Positions 9,053 through 18,488 of a stretch of DNA of 33,183 nucleotides are shown piece after piece. Both the position numbers and the translations under genes were made by a program. The notes beneath the pieces are model-generated. The model did not search any database. It was not told the DNA's origin and saw only the letters and a list, made by a program, of their open reading frames with translations. The DNA is from Micromonosporaceae bacterium. GTDB lineage: Bacteria; Actinomycetota; Actinomycetes; Mycobacteriales; Micromonosporaceae. The stretch lies in NCBI GenBank assembly GCA_019690055.1, contig JADGGF010000002.1:1-33183 (forward strand), read 5' to 3'. Every line of letters begins with the position of its first letter. The stretch's first letter is position 1.

Positions 9053-9406
9053 ATGTTGATCTATAAGATCGCCAGCGTCGATGACTGGACCACCGCCAAG
9101 GCGGCCGGGGAGTTCCGGGGATCGGCCGTCGACCTCGCCGATGGCTTCATCCACTTCTCGACCGCCGAGCAGGTCGTCGAGACGGCCGCGCGGCACTTCG
9201 CCGGCCAGCGCGGCCTGATGCTGTTGGCCATCGATACGGAGCAGCTGGGCGAGCATCTGCGCTGGGAGCCGGCCCCGAACCGGGGCAGCCTCTTCCCGCA
9301 CCTGTACGCCAGCCTGCCGCTGTCCGCGGTGGTCGCCGAGGTCGGGCTGCCCGACGACGTGCCGGTTGACGAGGCCGTCGCCCGCGCCCTCGCGACGGGC
9401 GGCTGA
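9053..9406 (+). CDS. DUF952 family protein
   Basis: A 117-residue cytoplasmic protein of the DUF952 family, recognisable by the starting MLIYKI, the conserved DGFIHFSTAEQV block at about 33-44, and the LRWEPA...FPHLYA block in the second half. Full length for the family. The biochemical role is not established; DUF952 has a fold related to ADP-ribosyltransferase-like proteins, but I would not assign an activity. GGAAGGAG lies about 12 nt upstream and GAGG nearer to the ATG. It is alone and convergent with the LLM oxidoreductase gene. Confidence 0.85.
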   Translation: MLIYKIASVDDWTTAKAAGEFRGSAVDLADGFIHFSTAEQVVETAARHFAGQRGLMLLAIDTEQLGEHLRWEPAPNRGSLFPHLYASLPLSAVVAEVGLPDDVPVDEAVARALATGG

Positions 9407-9426
9407 ACTAGATAGGAGGCCGCTGA

Positions 9427-9498
9427 TTACAGGTCGAGGCCGGCAGCGAGGGCGGTGGTGACGGCGGCCGTACGGTCCGTGACGCCGAGCCTCAGGAT
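9427..9498 (-). pseudogene. Possible C-terminal remnant of a NarL/LuxR response regulator
   Basis: The minus-strand frame ending in TAA at 9427-9429 reads LRLGVTDRTAAVTTALAAGLDL. This resembles the last helix of NarL-type response regulators (pattern LGV.DRT.AV..AL..GL). It has no start of its own, and the upstream part of the frame is antiphase to the LLM gene, whose stop it overlaps. I interpret it as the surviving tail of a deleted regulator gene; chance similarity cannot be excluded for so short a piece. Confidence 0.35.
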
Positions 9499-10508
9499 TC
9501 GTGGCTCAGCGACGGGGCCACGTACTTGGCGAAGGACTCCAGCAGGCGGGCGTTGTACTCCACCCCGAGCATGTTCGGCACCGTGATGAGCAGGGTGTCC
9601 GCTAGCCGGACGGCCTCGTCGCGGGCCAACTCCTCGGCCACGACATCCGGCTCCCCGATGTAGCTGCGACCGAACCGCGCGACCGCGCCCTCGAGCAGGC
9701 CTACCTGGTCCTGCGACTCCTCCCGGCCATCGCCGAAGTAGGCGCGGTCCTCGTCCGTGGTGATCGGAACGACGCTCCGGCTCACCGACACCCGTGGCGT
9801 CCAGGACCAGCCCGCCTCGGCCCAGGCCGAGCGGAACACCCGGATCTGCTCGGCCTGGAGCTCGTGAAACGGCACGCCGGTGTCTTCCGTGAGCAACGTC
9901 GAACTCATGAGATTCAAACCCTGCTGGGCCGCCCAGCGCGCGGTGTCGCGGGTGCCCGATCCCCACCAGATCCGCTGCCGCAGGCCCGGCGACTGCGGCT
10001 GGATCGGTACCAGGCCAGCCGGACCCCGGCGGGGATCCGCCGGCGCGATCCCCGCCCCCTCGATCGCCCGCAGGAACTGCGCCGTCTTGGCCCGGGCCTC
10101 GTCGGCCGCCGTGCGGCCCGGCGCCGGAGTGTAGCCGAATGTCTCGTAGCCATTGATAACGGTCTCCGGTGATCCCCGGCTCACCCCGAGCTGCAACCGG
10201 CCGCCGCTGAGCAGGTCCGTGGCGGCGGCCTCCTCGGCCATGTAGAGCGGGTTCTCGTACCTCATGTCGATGACGCCCGTGCCCATCTCGATCCGGCTCG
10301 TCCGCAACGCGATGGCGGCCAGGAGCGGGAACGGCGAGGCGAGCTGGCGGGCGAAATGGTGCACGCGGACGTAGGCGCCGGCCGCACCAAGCTCCTCGGC
10401 CGCGACGGCCAGTTCGACGGTCTGCCGCAGCGCGTCCGCGGCCGTACGCACCCGCGACCCGGGGACGGCCCGCCAGTGTCCAAATGAGAGGAACCCGAAG
10501 CCCTGCAC
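9492..10508 (-). CDS. LLM-class flavin-dependent oxidoreductase
   Basis: A 338-residue protein of the luciferase-like monooxygenase superfamily, expected to use FMN or F420 in a TIM-barrel fold. Seen: N-terminal FGFLSFGHW, AYVRVHHFARQLASPFPLLAAIA (the barrel segment with the conserved His), MGTGVIDMRYENPLYMAEEAA, LLSGGRLQLGVSRGSP and RIWWGSGTRDTARWAAQQGLNL. The C-terminal FGRSYIGEPDVVAEEL is the usual cofactor/substrate helix. The substrate is not predictable. The GTG at 10508 is chosen because GGAGGAG lies 8 nt upstream; the longer frame to 10814 runs through a palindromic repeat and is not coding. Monocistronic as far as can be seen. Confidence 0.88.
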   Translation of the reverse strand: MQGFGFLSFGHWRAVPGSRVRTAADALRQTVELAVAAEELGAAGAYVRVHHFARQLASPFPLLAAIALRTSRIEMGTGVIDMRYENPLYMAEEAAATDLLSGGRLQLGVSRGSPETVINGYETFGYTPAPGRTAADEARAKTAQFLRAIEGAGIAPADPRRGPAGLVPIQPQSPGLRQRIWWGSGTRDTARWAAQQGLNLMSSTLLTEDTGVPFHELQAEQIRVFRSAWAEAGWSWTPRVSVSRSVVPITTDEDRAYFGDGREESQDQVGLLEGAVARFGRSYIGEPDVVAEELARDEAVRLADTLLITVPNMLGVEYNARLLESFAKYVAPSLSHES

Positions 10509-10882
10509 GGTGACAACTCCTCCGCTCGGTGTCGGCGTCGCCACCAACCCTAGGCCCACTCGACGGCGGCCCCGCTGCACGGCCAGGTGATCTCTGCCAT
10601 TCCCGACCCAGGCGTACGATTCAGCCCAGCCGTCGCAGCTGTCCCGGGCGTCCCGGCGCCACGGAGCCACAGTGGTGGCCGGAGGCCACAGGACCACAGT
10701 GGTGGCCGGAGGCCACAGGACCACAGTGGTGGCCGGAGGCCACAGTGATGGACCGGTCGCGCCAAGTTCCCGGAACCCCCGACACGCGGGAAGCGCGCCG
10801 GTAGCGTGGCCCACGTCAGAGAACGCCGAGGTCGGTACGGCGACCGCCGACCGGCCGCCCCAAACGGGGGAGGAGGCAATCG
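10509..10882. other. 374-bp divergent intergenic region
   Basis: The gap between the LLM oxidoreductase and the PRC-barrel gene holds the two promoters and a set of three palindromic 27-bp repeats (10667-10745). Open frames across it are repetitive and not protein-like. I see no RNA gene or further gene in it. Confidence 0.6.
10667..10745. repeat. Three tandem palindromic 27-bp repeats
   Basis: Units at 10667-10693, 10694-10720 and 10721-10745 (last one 2 bp short) are identical over the shared length. Each contains two small palindromes, CCACAGTGG and GTGGCCGGAGGCCAC, so each could form hairpins on either strand. The near-perfect identity implies recent duplication or selection. There are no spacers, so it is not a CRISPR array. 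Confidence 0.8.
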
Positions 10883-11599
10883 ATGACCACCCAGCAACTG
10901 CCCCGACTGCAGGGACTAGCCGTCTTTGACAGCGCGGGTCAGCGAATCGGCGATGTCCAGCGGGTGTTCTACGACCAGGTCACCAACGAGCCGGCCTGGA
11001 TAACGGTCCGTGGCCTCGGTGCCCGGGAAGCCTTTGTGCCCTTGACGGGAGCGCGTATCGACCCGTCGGGTGTCACGGTGGCCCTGCGCAAGGACGTGAT
11101 CGAGGGTGCACCGATGATTGAGGCGGGTACTGAGCTGAGCGCGGACGATGCGGCCAAATTGGACCGTTACTACACGGGCATGCTCAGCACTATGTCCGAG
11201 GCGCCGCCGAGCGCCCCGTCCGAACCCGAACAATCCGCGGAGCTGACCAGCTTCGAGGAGCGAGTTCGCGTCGACACCGAGCCGGTAGAGAGCGGCACCG
11301 TCCGGCTGCACAAGAAGGTGGTGACCGAACCGGTGGAGACGTCGGTTCCGGTTCGCCACGAAGAGGTGCGGGTGGAGCGCGTGCCAGCGAGTTCGCCCGC
11401 ACCCACACCGGGGCATCGCTTCGAGGACGAGACCGTGGAGGTCACCCTGCACGAGGAGCGGCCGACTGTCGCCAAGGAGGCGGTGCCGGTCGAGACCGTG
11501 CGGGTGACGGCCAAGTCGGAGACCGACGAGCGGCCGGTGTCCGACCAGGTCCGCCGCGAGCGCATCGAGGTTCAGGACCAGCGCCCGGGCCAGCGGTGA
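10883..11599 (+). CDS. PRC-barrel and DUF2382 domain protein
   Basis: A 238-residue protein with an N-terminal PRC-barrel domain (about 8-75: LAVFDSAGQRIGDVQRVFYD...PAWITVRG, then AFVPLTGA) and a C-terminal DUF2382 domain (about 115-235) rich in repeated V/E/R/T strands such as RVRVDTEPVESGTVRLHKKVVTEP and VEVTLHEERPTV. This YsnF/AvaK-like architecture is common in general-stress proteins, but its molecular role is unknown. It has no signal or membrane segment. The ATG is preceded by GGGGGAGGAGG. A 13-bp hairpin follows the stop and probably ends transcription. Confidence 0.88.
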   Translation: MTTQQLPRLQGLAVFDSAGQRIGDVQRVFYDQVTNEPAWITVRGLGAREAFVPLTGARIDPSGVTVALRKDVIEGAPMIEAGTELSADDAAKLDRYYTGMLSTMSEAPPSAPSEPEQSAELTSFEERVRVDTEPVESGTVRLHKKVVTEPVETSVPVRHEEVRVERVPASSPAPTPGHRFEDETVEVTLHEERPTVAKEAVPVETVRVTAKSETDERPVSDQVRRERIEVQDQRPGQR

Positions 11600-11625
11600 C
11601 CGCCAAGCCGCGGACGGGCAGAGTC

Positions 11626-11659
11626 GATGGACGGTCGGAGGCTACTCCGGCCGTCCATC
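11626..11659. terminator. Hairpin downstream of the DUF2382 gene
   Basis: A 13-bp stem (GATGGACGGTCGG at 11626-11638 with CCGGCCGTCCATC at 11647-11659, one G-U-type mismatch) encloses an 8-nt loop, 26 bp after the stop. There is no T-run. The rest of the gap up to 11810 shows nothing further. Confidence 0.55.
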
Positions 11660-11809
11660 GTCCATCTCCGCGTACTGGCCATCACTGCTGACTGGCTCCC
11701 CCATCACTGCTCGCTGATGAGCGCCAGCAGGCTGGCCGTCCACTGTGGTGGTACGCCACTGGACGGGGGGATCGGGCCGCTGTTCGGCGAGCGGGACGCA
11801 TGCATCACC

Positions 11810-12814
11810 TCACTGTACGCTGCCCGGCGGGCGCAGGCGGCCGGTCGCGACAAAGGACGCATGCAGATCGGTCAACGTCTGGCGGAGCGGCCGCGGCTCG
11901 TGGCCCAGCTCCCGCCGGGCCTTGGCGCCGTCGACGATCGGGAAGGTGTCGAGTGCGTGCAACGACTCCCGCGTCGGCAGCAGCGGCCACCCGGTCCACC
12001 GCACCAGCGGCTCGGCGACCGGGGCCACGGCCCGGGCCAGGCCGGACGGAGCGACCCGGTGGGTGACCGGCGAGCCGCGGACGGCGGCGGCCAGCTGGGC
12101 CAGCTCCGCGAGGCTCGCGCGGTGTCCGGGCACCAGATAGTTCTCACCCGTATGGCCCCGGGCGCCCGCCGCGCGGAGGGCGTGCACGACGTCGCGGACG
12201 TCGACCCAGTCGAACCCGCCCGGCACCAGCGCCGGCGTCCGGCGCCGCCACAGCGCGAGCAGCACGGCCCCCCCCATGCGCGACGGGCTGTCGTCGACCG
12301 GGCCGATGATGCCGCTCGGGTTGACCACCACCGCGTCCAAGCCGCGGTCGACAACCCGCCGGAGCTCGACTTCGCCCGCGGCCTTCGAGCGGTCATAGGC
12401 GGGCAGCTGCGGCCGGAGGGCGCGCGGGGCGCTCTCGTCGACGGGCCGGCCCGCGGCGGCGGCCAGGTCGAAGGCGTGCACCGAGCTGCAGTGCACGAAT
12501 CGCCGCACCCCGCGGTCCAGCGCCGCCTGGGCCAGAATCCGTACGCCGTCGACGTTGACCGAGTGCACCAGACCGCGCAGGCCGCCGACAATGGAGATGA
12601 CGGCGGCGAGGTGATAGACGATCTCACATCCCTGCAGCGCGGGGCCGATCGCCGCGGCCTCGCGGATGTCGGCCCGCACCCACCGGGCGCCGTGCCGGAC
12701 CGCCCGCACCGGCTCGCGGAGGTCAACGGCCCGCACCTCGTGGCCGTCGGACAGCAGCGCGAGGCACAGGTTCGTCCCTACATACCCGGCCGCCCCGGTC
12801 ACCACGATCGTCAT
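11810..12814 (-). CDS. NAD(P)-dependent epimerase/dehydratase (extended SDR)
   Basis: A 334-residue extended short-chain dehydrogenase/reductase. The start MTIVVTGAAGYVGTNL carries the GxxGxxG dinucleotide motif; the acidic residue VDL at about 30 favours NAD. The active-site set is visible: YHLAAV, SSVHAF for the Ser and YDRSKAAGE for the YxxxK. The substrate-binding C-terminal half includes VNPSGIIGP and WVDVRDVVHA. Similar proteins act as sugar epimerases, dihydroflavonol-type reductases or sterol dehydrogenases, and I cannot choose among these. The ATG at 12814 begins right at the Rossmann strand; an extension to 12856 is possible but less likely. It stands alone. Confidence 0.87.
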   Translation of the reverse strand: MTIVVTGAAGYVGTNLCLALLSDGHEVRAVDLREPVRAVRHGARWVRADIREAAAIGPALQGCEIVYHLAAVISIVGGLRGLVHSVNVDGVRILAQAALDRGVRRFVHCSSVHAFDLAAAAGRPVDESAPRALRPQLPAYDRSKAAGEVELRRVVDRGLDAVVVNPSGIIGPVDDSPSRMGGAVLLALWRRRTPALVPGGFDWVDVRDVVHALRAAGARGHTGENYLVPGHRASLAELAQLAAAVRGSPVTHRVAPSGLARAVAPVAEPLVRWTGWPLLPTRESLHALDTFPIVDGAKARRELGHEPRPLRQTLTDLHASFVATGRLRPPGSVQ

Positions 12815-12901
12815 GCCCACCGAGTGTGCCGGCGACCCGGCTCGGCCGCGAGACACCCGCGCGCACCGAGACCTCAGCGCGGCTACTCCGTGGCCTCGGT
12901 G

Positions 12902-13339
12902 CTACTTGCAGGTGGGCACGTCGTCGCTCGTCTTGCGGTAGATAATGACCTCGACCTCGCTAGCAAAGTGATCTTGGTCGATGACGAAGCGGGCGGTCTC
13001 GGCGTCGAGCAGCTCCAGCGTCCCGGCGATGTACCCGGGAAGCGCGCCGTGGTAAGGCTGCTCGGCGCGCCAGGTTGCGCCAGCGAACTGGACAAGCTCG
13101 ATCCCACAGTGCGCGTAGAGTTCAAAGGGGTACGCGACGCCGAGCTCGGGAGCTGGCGGGAGTCCGCGGATGTTGGTCATGTCGAACGGTTCGACATCCG
13201 CGGGAACGTACGGCGGGTAGGTCGCGGTCGCGCTGGCCGGGCTCGCCGCCGCTGGCTCGCTCACTGTGTCGAGCCGACCGGCACAGCCTCCTCCGCCCGC
13301 GATCATGAGCAGAAGCACAGGAACGACGAGCCGACGCAT
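12902..13339 (-). CDS. Putative secreted lipoprotein of unknown function
   Basis: A 145-residue protein with an N-terminal signal (MRRLVVPVLLLMIAG) ending in a Gly-rich lipobox, GGGGC at about 15-19. The lipobox is imperfect because the -3 position is Gly rather than Leu, so lipidation is probable, not certain. After an Ala/Ser/Thr/Pro linker (about 25-45) the mature domain of about 100 residues has Cys residues near the middle and the very C-terminus (TCK) that could form a disulfide. No family is recognised. GGGAG lies 7 nt before the ATG at 13339. The long frame reaching 14296 is an antiphase shadow of the UvrA-like gene. Confidence 0.65.
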   Translation of the reverse strand: MRRLVVPVLLLMIAGGGGCAGRLDTVSEPAAASPASATATYPPYVPADVEPFDMTNIRGLPPAPELGVAYPFELYAHCGIELVQFAGATWRAEQPYHGALPGYIAGTLELLDAETARFVIDQDHFASEVEVIIYRKTSDDVPTCK

Positions 13340-13423
13340 AGCGAACTCCCATCTATCCGGACCACGCGTGGGCTTCGCACACTCCGCCCCGTTGACCGAC
13401 CGCCTTTCGTCGATTCGTTGGAG

Positions 13424-13639
13424 ATGGATTCTGCCACGCCGGGGGGTGTTCCGCGCTGTTCCGCCGGCTCTTCGCCGACGGAGGCGCAGGCGATCCTCAC
13501 CGTGCTCGACGAGCGGGGCGTCGCCGTGCCGCCCGAGGCGCGCGACCGGATCCTCGCCTGCGCCGATCTGACCCAGCTCACCGCCTGGCTGCGCCGGGCG
13601 GTCCGGGCGACCACCGTCGACGACGTTCTCGCCGCCTGA
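13424..13639 (+). pseudogene. C-terminal remnant of an Rpn/PD-(D/E)XK nuclease-type protein
   Basis: The frame ending at 13639 encodes a tail reading EAQAILTVLDERGVAVPPEA, then RDRILACADLTQLTAWLRRA and TTVDDVLA. I recognise this pattern as the C-terminal tail of actinobacterial Rpn-like putative nuclease/transposase proteins, where it follows a nuclease domain and a Glu-Ala-Gly linker. The nuclease domain is absent here, as the sequence upstream is a lipoprotein on the other strand. An ATG at 13424 directly after TTGGAG could start a 71-residue product, so a small surviving protein is possible, but a decayed gene is more likely. Confidence 0.5.
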
Positions 13640-13689
13640 CACACACTGCGCTTCCGCGGCCTCGCTCGACGGGCCGGGTTTCTCGCGGC

Positions 13690-16107
<2,418 letters not shown>

Positions 16108-16174
16108 GGCCGGCCAGCCTACCCGATCAGCCCCTTTTTCCCGCCGTCCGCGGTGAGCATCGAGACTGGAGATC

Positions 16175-16993
16175 ATGCCGGAGCTTCCTGAGGTCGAGTC
16201 GGCCCGCGCGGTCATCGCCCGCTACGCGCTGCGGCGGCCGATCGCCGACGTCGACGACGCCGACACGTACGTCTGCCGGCCGCACCGCCCCGGCGAGATG
16301 CGCGCGGCGCTGGTGGGCCGCCGGCTGACCGCCGTTCACCGGCGCGGCAAGAGCATGTGGTGTGAGACGTCCGGCATTGGGCGGTCGCGGGCACCCGGGC
16401 CGGTCCTGGGCATCCATCTGGGCATGTCCGGGAAGATCGTCTTCGGTGACGGTCGCGGGCGGGAAATCGACGGTGGCGACTACTGGGAGCGGGGCCGGAA
16501 GCCCGGCGACCATCGATTCGCCCGGTTCACGCTCACCTTCGCCGATGGCAGTTTTCTGATGCTCGTCGATCCGCGTCGGCTCGGCCGGATCCGCCTCGAT
16601 CCTCCGGTCGAGGCGCTGGGACCGGACGCGCTCGACATCCCGCCGGATCAGTTCCGGGCCGCGCTGGCCCGGGGCACCGCGCCGGTGAAGGCGCGCCTCC
16701 TCGACCAGGAGGCGCTGGCCGGGGTTGGGAACCTCCTCGCCGATGAGGCCCTCTGGCAGGCCGGCATCCGGCCCTCCCGCCCCGTGGACGACCTGACGCC
16801 GGAGGAGATCGATCGTCTTCATCAGGCCGTGGTCGCGGCGGTGGCGGCCGCGCTCCGCGAGGGCGGGGTGCACACGCTGCCCGTGGTCCCGTTCCGGACA
16901 AAGGGCGCCACCTGCCCGCGCTGCGGCACCCCGATGGTGAGCGGCACCGTGGGCGGCCGGACCACCTGGTGGTGCCCCCGCGACCAGACCTGA
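16175..16993 (+). CDS. Fpg/Nei-family DNA glycosylase with altered zinc finger
   Basis: A 272-residue DNA repair glycosylase/AP lyase. The mature N-terminus is PELPEVES with catalytic Pro2 and Glu3; RRGKSMW carries the conserved Lys, and HLGMSGK and the helix-two-turn-helix (VKARLLDQEALAGVGNLLADEAL) are present. The C-terminal zinc finger reads CPRC (247-250), GGRTTWWC and then CPRDQT, so the fourth Zn ligand is Asp270 rather than Cys. The lesion specificity (8-oxoG or oxidised pyrimidines) cannot be decided. The gene is divergent from the UvrA-like gene with a 67-bp shared promoter region, suggesting a local repair pair. The ATG at 16175 is set by the N-terminal Pro requirement. Confidence 0.9.
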   Translation: MPELPEVESARAVIARYALRRPIADVDDADTYVCRPHRPGEMRAALVGRRLTAVHRRGKSMWCETSGIGRSRAPGPVLGIHLGMSGKIVFGDGRGREIDGGDYWERGRKPGDHRFARFTLTFADGSFLMLVDPRRLGRIRLDPPVEALGPDALDIPPDQFRAALARGTAPVKARLLDQEALAGVGNLLADEALWQAGIRPSRPVDDLTPEEIDRLHQAVVAAVAAALREGGVHTLPVVPFRTKGATCPRCGTPMVSGTVGGRTTWWCPRDQT

Positions 16994-17129
16994 TCTCGTC
17001 CCGGTCGCCCCGCTCGCACCCCGGTCGAGGCCGCCCCCACCTCACGACATCCACGACGGTCAGCTCCATGCTGCTCGATCGGATGGCCGGCACACCCGGC
17101 CACGGATCGAGGATGCCCGCTCGGCCCAT

Positions 17130-17197
17130 TGATAACGGATTAGTAAAGGGTCCTAACCAAGTACTGGACCAGTTTGTTTGTTTGGTGTACTAACCAA
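17130..17197 (+). promoter_or_regulatory. AT-rich promoter/operator region of the ROK regulator
   Basis: About 70 bp before the ATG are strikingly AT-rich for this genome and include GTTTGTTTGTTT (17172-17183). CTAACCAA occurs at 17153-17160 and again at 17190-17197, and GTAC at 17161-17164 and 17187-17190, giving a partly symmetric arrangement around the T-rich centre. The second CTAACCAA ends 3 bp before the start codon. This is a good candidate autoregulatory operator for the ROK repressor. The rest of the 207-bp gap from 16994 shows nothing clear. Confidence 0.5.
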
Positions 17198-17200
17198 CGC

Positions 17201-18415
17201 ATGACCGCGATGGAGACGCCACCCGGCTACTCCGCGACCCGGGCGCTCCGGCCCAGCGCGAAGTCGCTCCCCGAGCACGCGCGGGGTCACAACCGGTCGT
17301 TGGTCCTGCAGACGCTGTACCGCAACGGCGAGCTCAGTCGGGCGGACCTTGCCCGGGCGACCGGGCTGACCCGGGTCACGATCAGCGACCTGGTGGCGGA
17401 CCTCATCGCGGCCGGGCTGGTCGTGGAGCTCGGCCAACGTGACGAGGCCCGACCCGGCAAGCCCGCCACGCTGCTCGGCATCAACCGCACCGGGCACTGC
17501 ATCATCGGCCTCGACCTGTCCGGCGCGCAGAGCTTTCTCGGTGCGCTGCTCGACCTCGACGGCGGCGTGATCGAGCACCGGGAGGTCCTGCTGCACGACG
17601 CGACCGGCCCGGAGGCGCTCGAGTGCGTGGTGGACCTGGCCCGGCAGTTGGTCGCGGCGGCGCGGACACCCGTCCTCGGCGTCGGCGTCGGCTCGCCCGG
17701 CATCGTCGACCGCGACGGCGTGGTCCTCACCGCCCCGAACCTGGGCTGGACCAACGTCGCGCTGCGGGACGGACTCGCCGAGGCGACCGGGCTACCCGTC
17801 TTCGTTGCCAACGACGCCAACGCCGCCACCCTCGCCGAGCTGACCTTCGGCGACCCGCGGCCCCGCGCCGGACGCGAGTCGGGAGCCCAACCGTCCGGGG
17901 GCGAGCCGCGCGGTCACGGGGAGCGGGGCGACCTCATGGTCGTGACCGTCGGTCATGGTGTCGGCGCCGGGCTCATCATCGATGGGCGCCTCATCGTGGG
18001 TAGCGGCTCGGCGGCCGGCGAGATCGGTCATGTCGTGGTCGGCACCGACGGCGGCTCGGAGTGCGCCTGCGGCAAGCACGGCTGCCTGGAGACCTGGCTC
18101 GCCGCGCCGCGCCTGGAGGCGGCGATCGCCGCCGACCCGGCCGCCCGCGACGCCGTCCTGGACGAGGCGGGCCGGCGGCTGGGCATCGCCCTCGCCCCGG
18201 TCGTGGCCGCCCTCAACCTCGCGGAGGTCGTGCTCAGCGGCCCCGCGCACCTACTCGACGGCCGACTGCTCGCCTCGGCCGTCGCCACGCTCCGCAGCCG
18301 CACCCTGGACGAGCTCCACGGTGACCTCACGCTGCGGATGTCGGCTCTGGGGAAGGACATCGTGCTGCGCGGCGCCGCCGCCATGGTCCTCTCCGGCCGG
18401 CTTGGGGTCGCCTGA
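17201..18415 (+). CDS. ROK-family transcriptional repressor of amino-sugar operon
   Basis: A 404-residue NagC/Mlc-type regulator. Residues about 30-80 form a winged helix-turn-helix (NRSLVLQTLYRNGELSRADL, then ATGLTRVTISDLVADL). The remainder is the ROK sugar-binding domain: GLDLSGAQ, VGSPGIVDRDGVVLTAPNLG, VANDANAATLAEL, the GHGVGAGLIIDG loop, EIGHVVVG and the zinc motif CACGKHGCLE. A poorly conserved insert (about 225-245) lies before the glycine-rich loop. It precedes the sugar-binding protein gene by 73 bp in the same direction, so it probably represses the transport and catabolic genes until an amino sugar or its phosphate is present. The ATG at 17201 is preferred over an in-frame TTG at 17174 inside the T-rich operator region. 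Confidence 0.9.
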   Translation: MTAMETPPGYSATRALRPSAKSLPEHARGHNRSLVLQTLYRNGELSRADLARATGLTRVTISDLVADLIAAGLVVELGQRDEARPGKPATLLGINRTGHCIIGLDLSGAQSFLGALLDLDGGVIEHREVLLHDATGPEALECVVDLARQLVAAARTPVLGVGVGSPGIVDRDGVVLTAPNLGWTNVALRDGLAEATGLPVFVANDANAATLAELTFGDPRPRAGRESGAQPSGGEPRGHGERGDLMVVTVGHGVGAGLIIDGRLIVGSGSAAGEIGHVVVGTDGGSECACGKHGCLETWLAAPRLEAAIAADPAARDAVLDEAGRRLGIALAPVVAALNLAEVVLSGPAHLLDGRLLASAVATLRSRTLDELHGDLTLRMSALGKDIVLRGAAAMVLSGRLGVA

Positions 18416-18461
18416 CCCGCTCCACCGCACAGCACCACGGGGTGTCCGCAACTCGCGGCCA

Positions 18462-18475
18462 CCATCGCCCTAGGA
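18462..18475 (+). repeat. 14-bp leader repeat, copy 1
   Basis: CCATCGCCCTAGGA lies 13 bp before the ATG of the sugar-binding protein gene, overlapping its ribosome-binding site. The identical 14-mer is found at 19937-19950 in the leader of the first permease gene. It contains the palindrome CCTAGG. A common operator, RNA-processing site or relic of duplication are all possible. Confidence 0.5.
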
Positions 18476-18488
18476 AAGGTAACCAGTT

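Noticed and set aside
7967-9301. Hydrolase starting at 9301
   Set aside because: The extension overlaps the DUF952 gene in antisense and contains translated 18-bp repeats.
10667-10745. CRISPR-like repeat set
   Set aside because: Units are directly adjacent without spacers, only three copies, and no cas genes are in the window.
9492-10814. LLM oxidoreductase starting at 10814
   Set aside because: The extra part is translated palindromic repeat; GTG at 10508 has a strong ribosome site and the usual N-terminus.
11627-13639. Plus-strand open frame of 670 codons
   Set aside because: It runs antisense through the epimerase and lipoprotein genes, which have clear motifs; only its last ~70 codons resemble a real protein tail.
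17174-18415. TTG start for the ROK regulator at 17174
   Set aside because: The TTG lies in the T-rich operator-like segment; the ATG at 17201 gives a normal family N-terminus.
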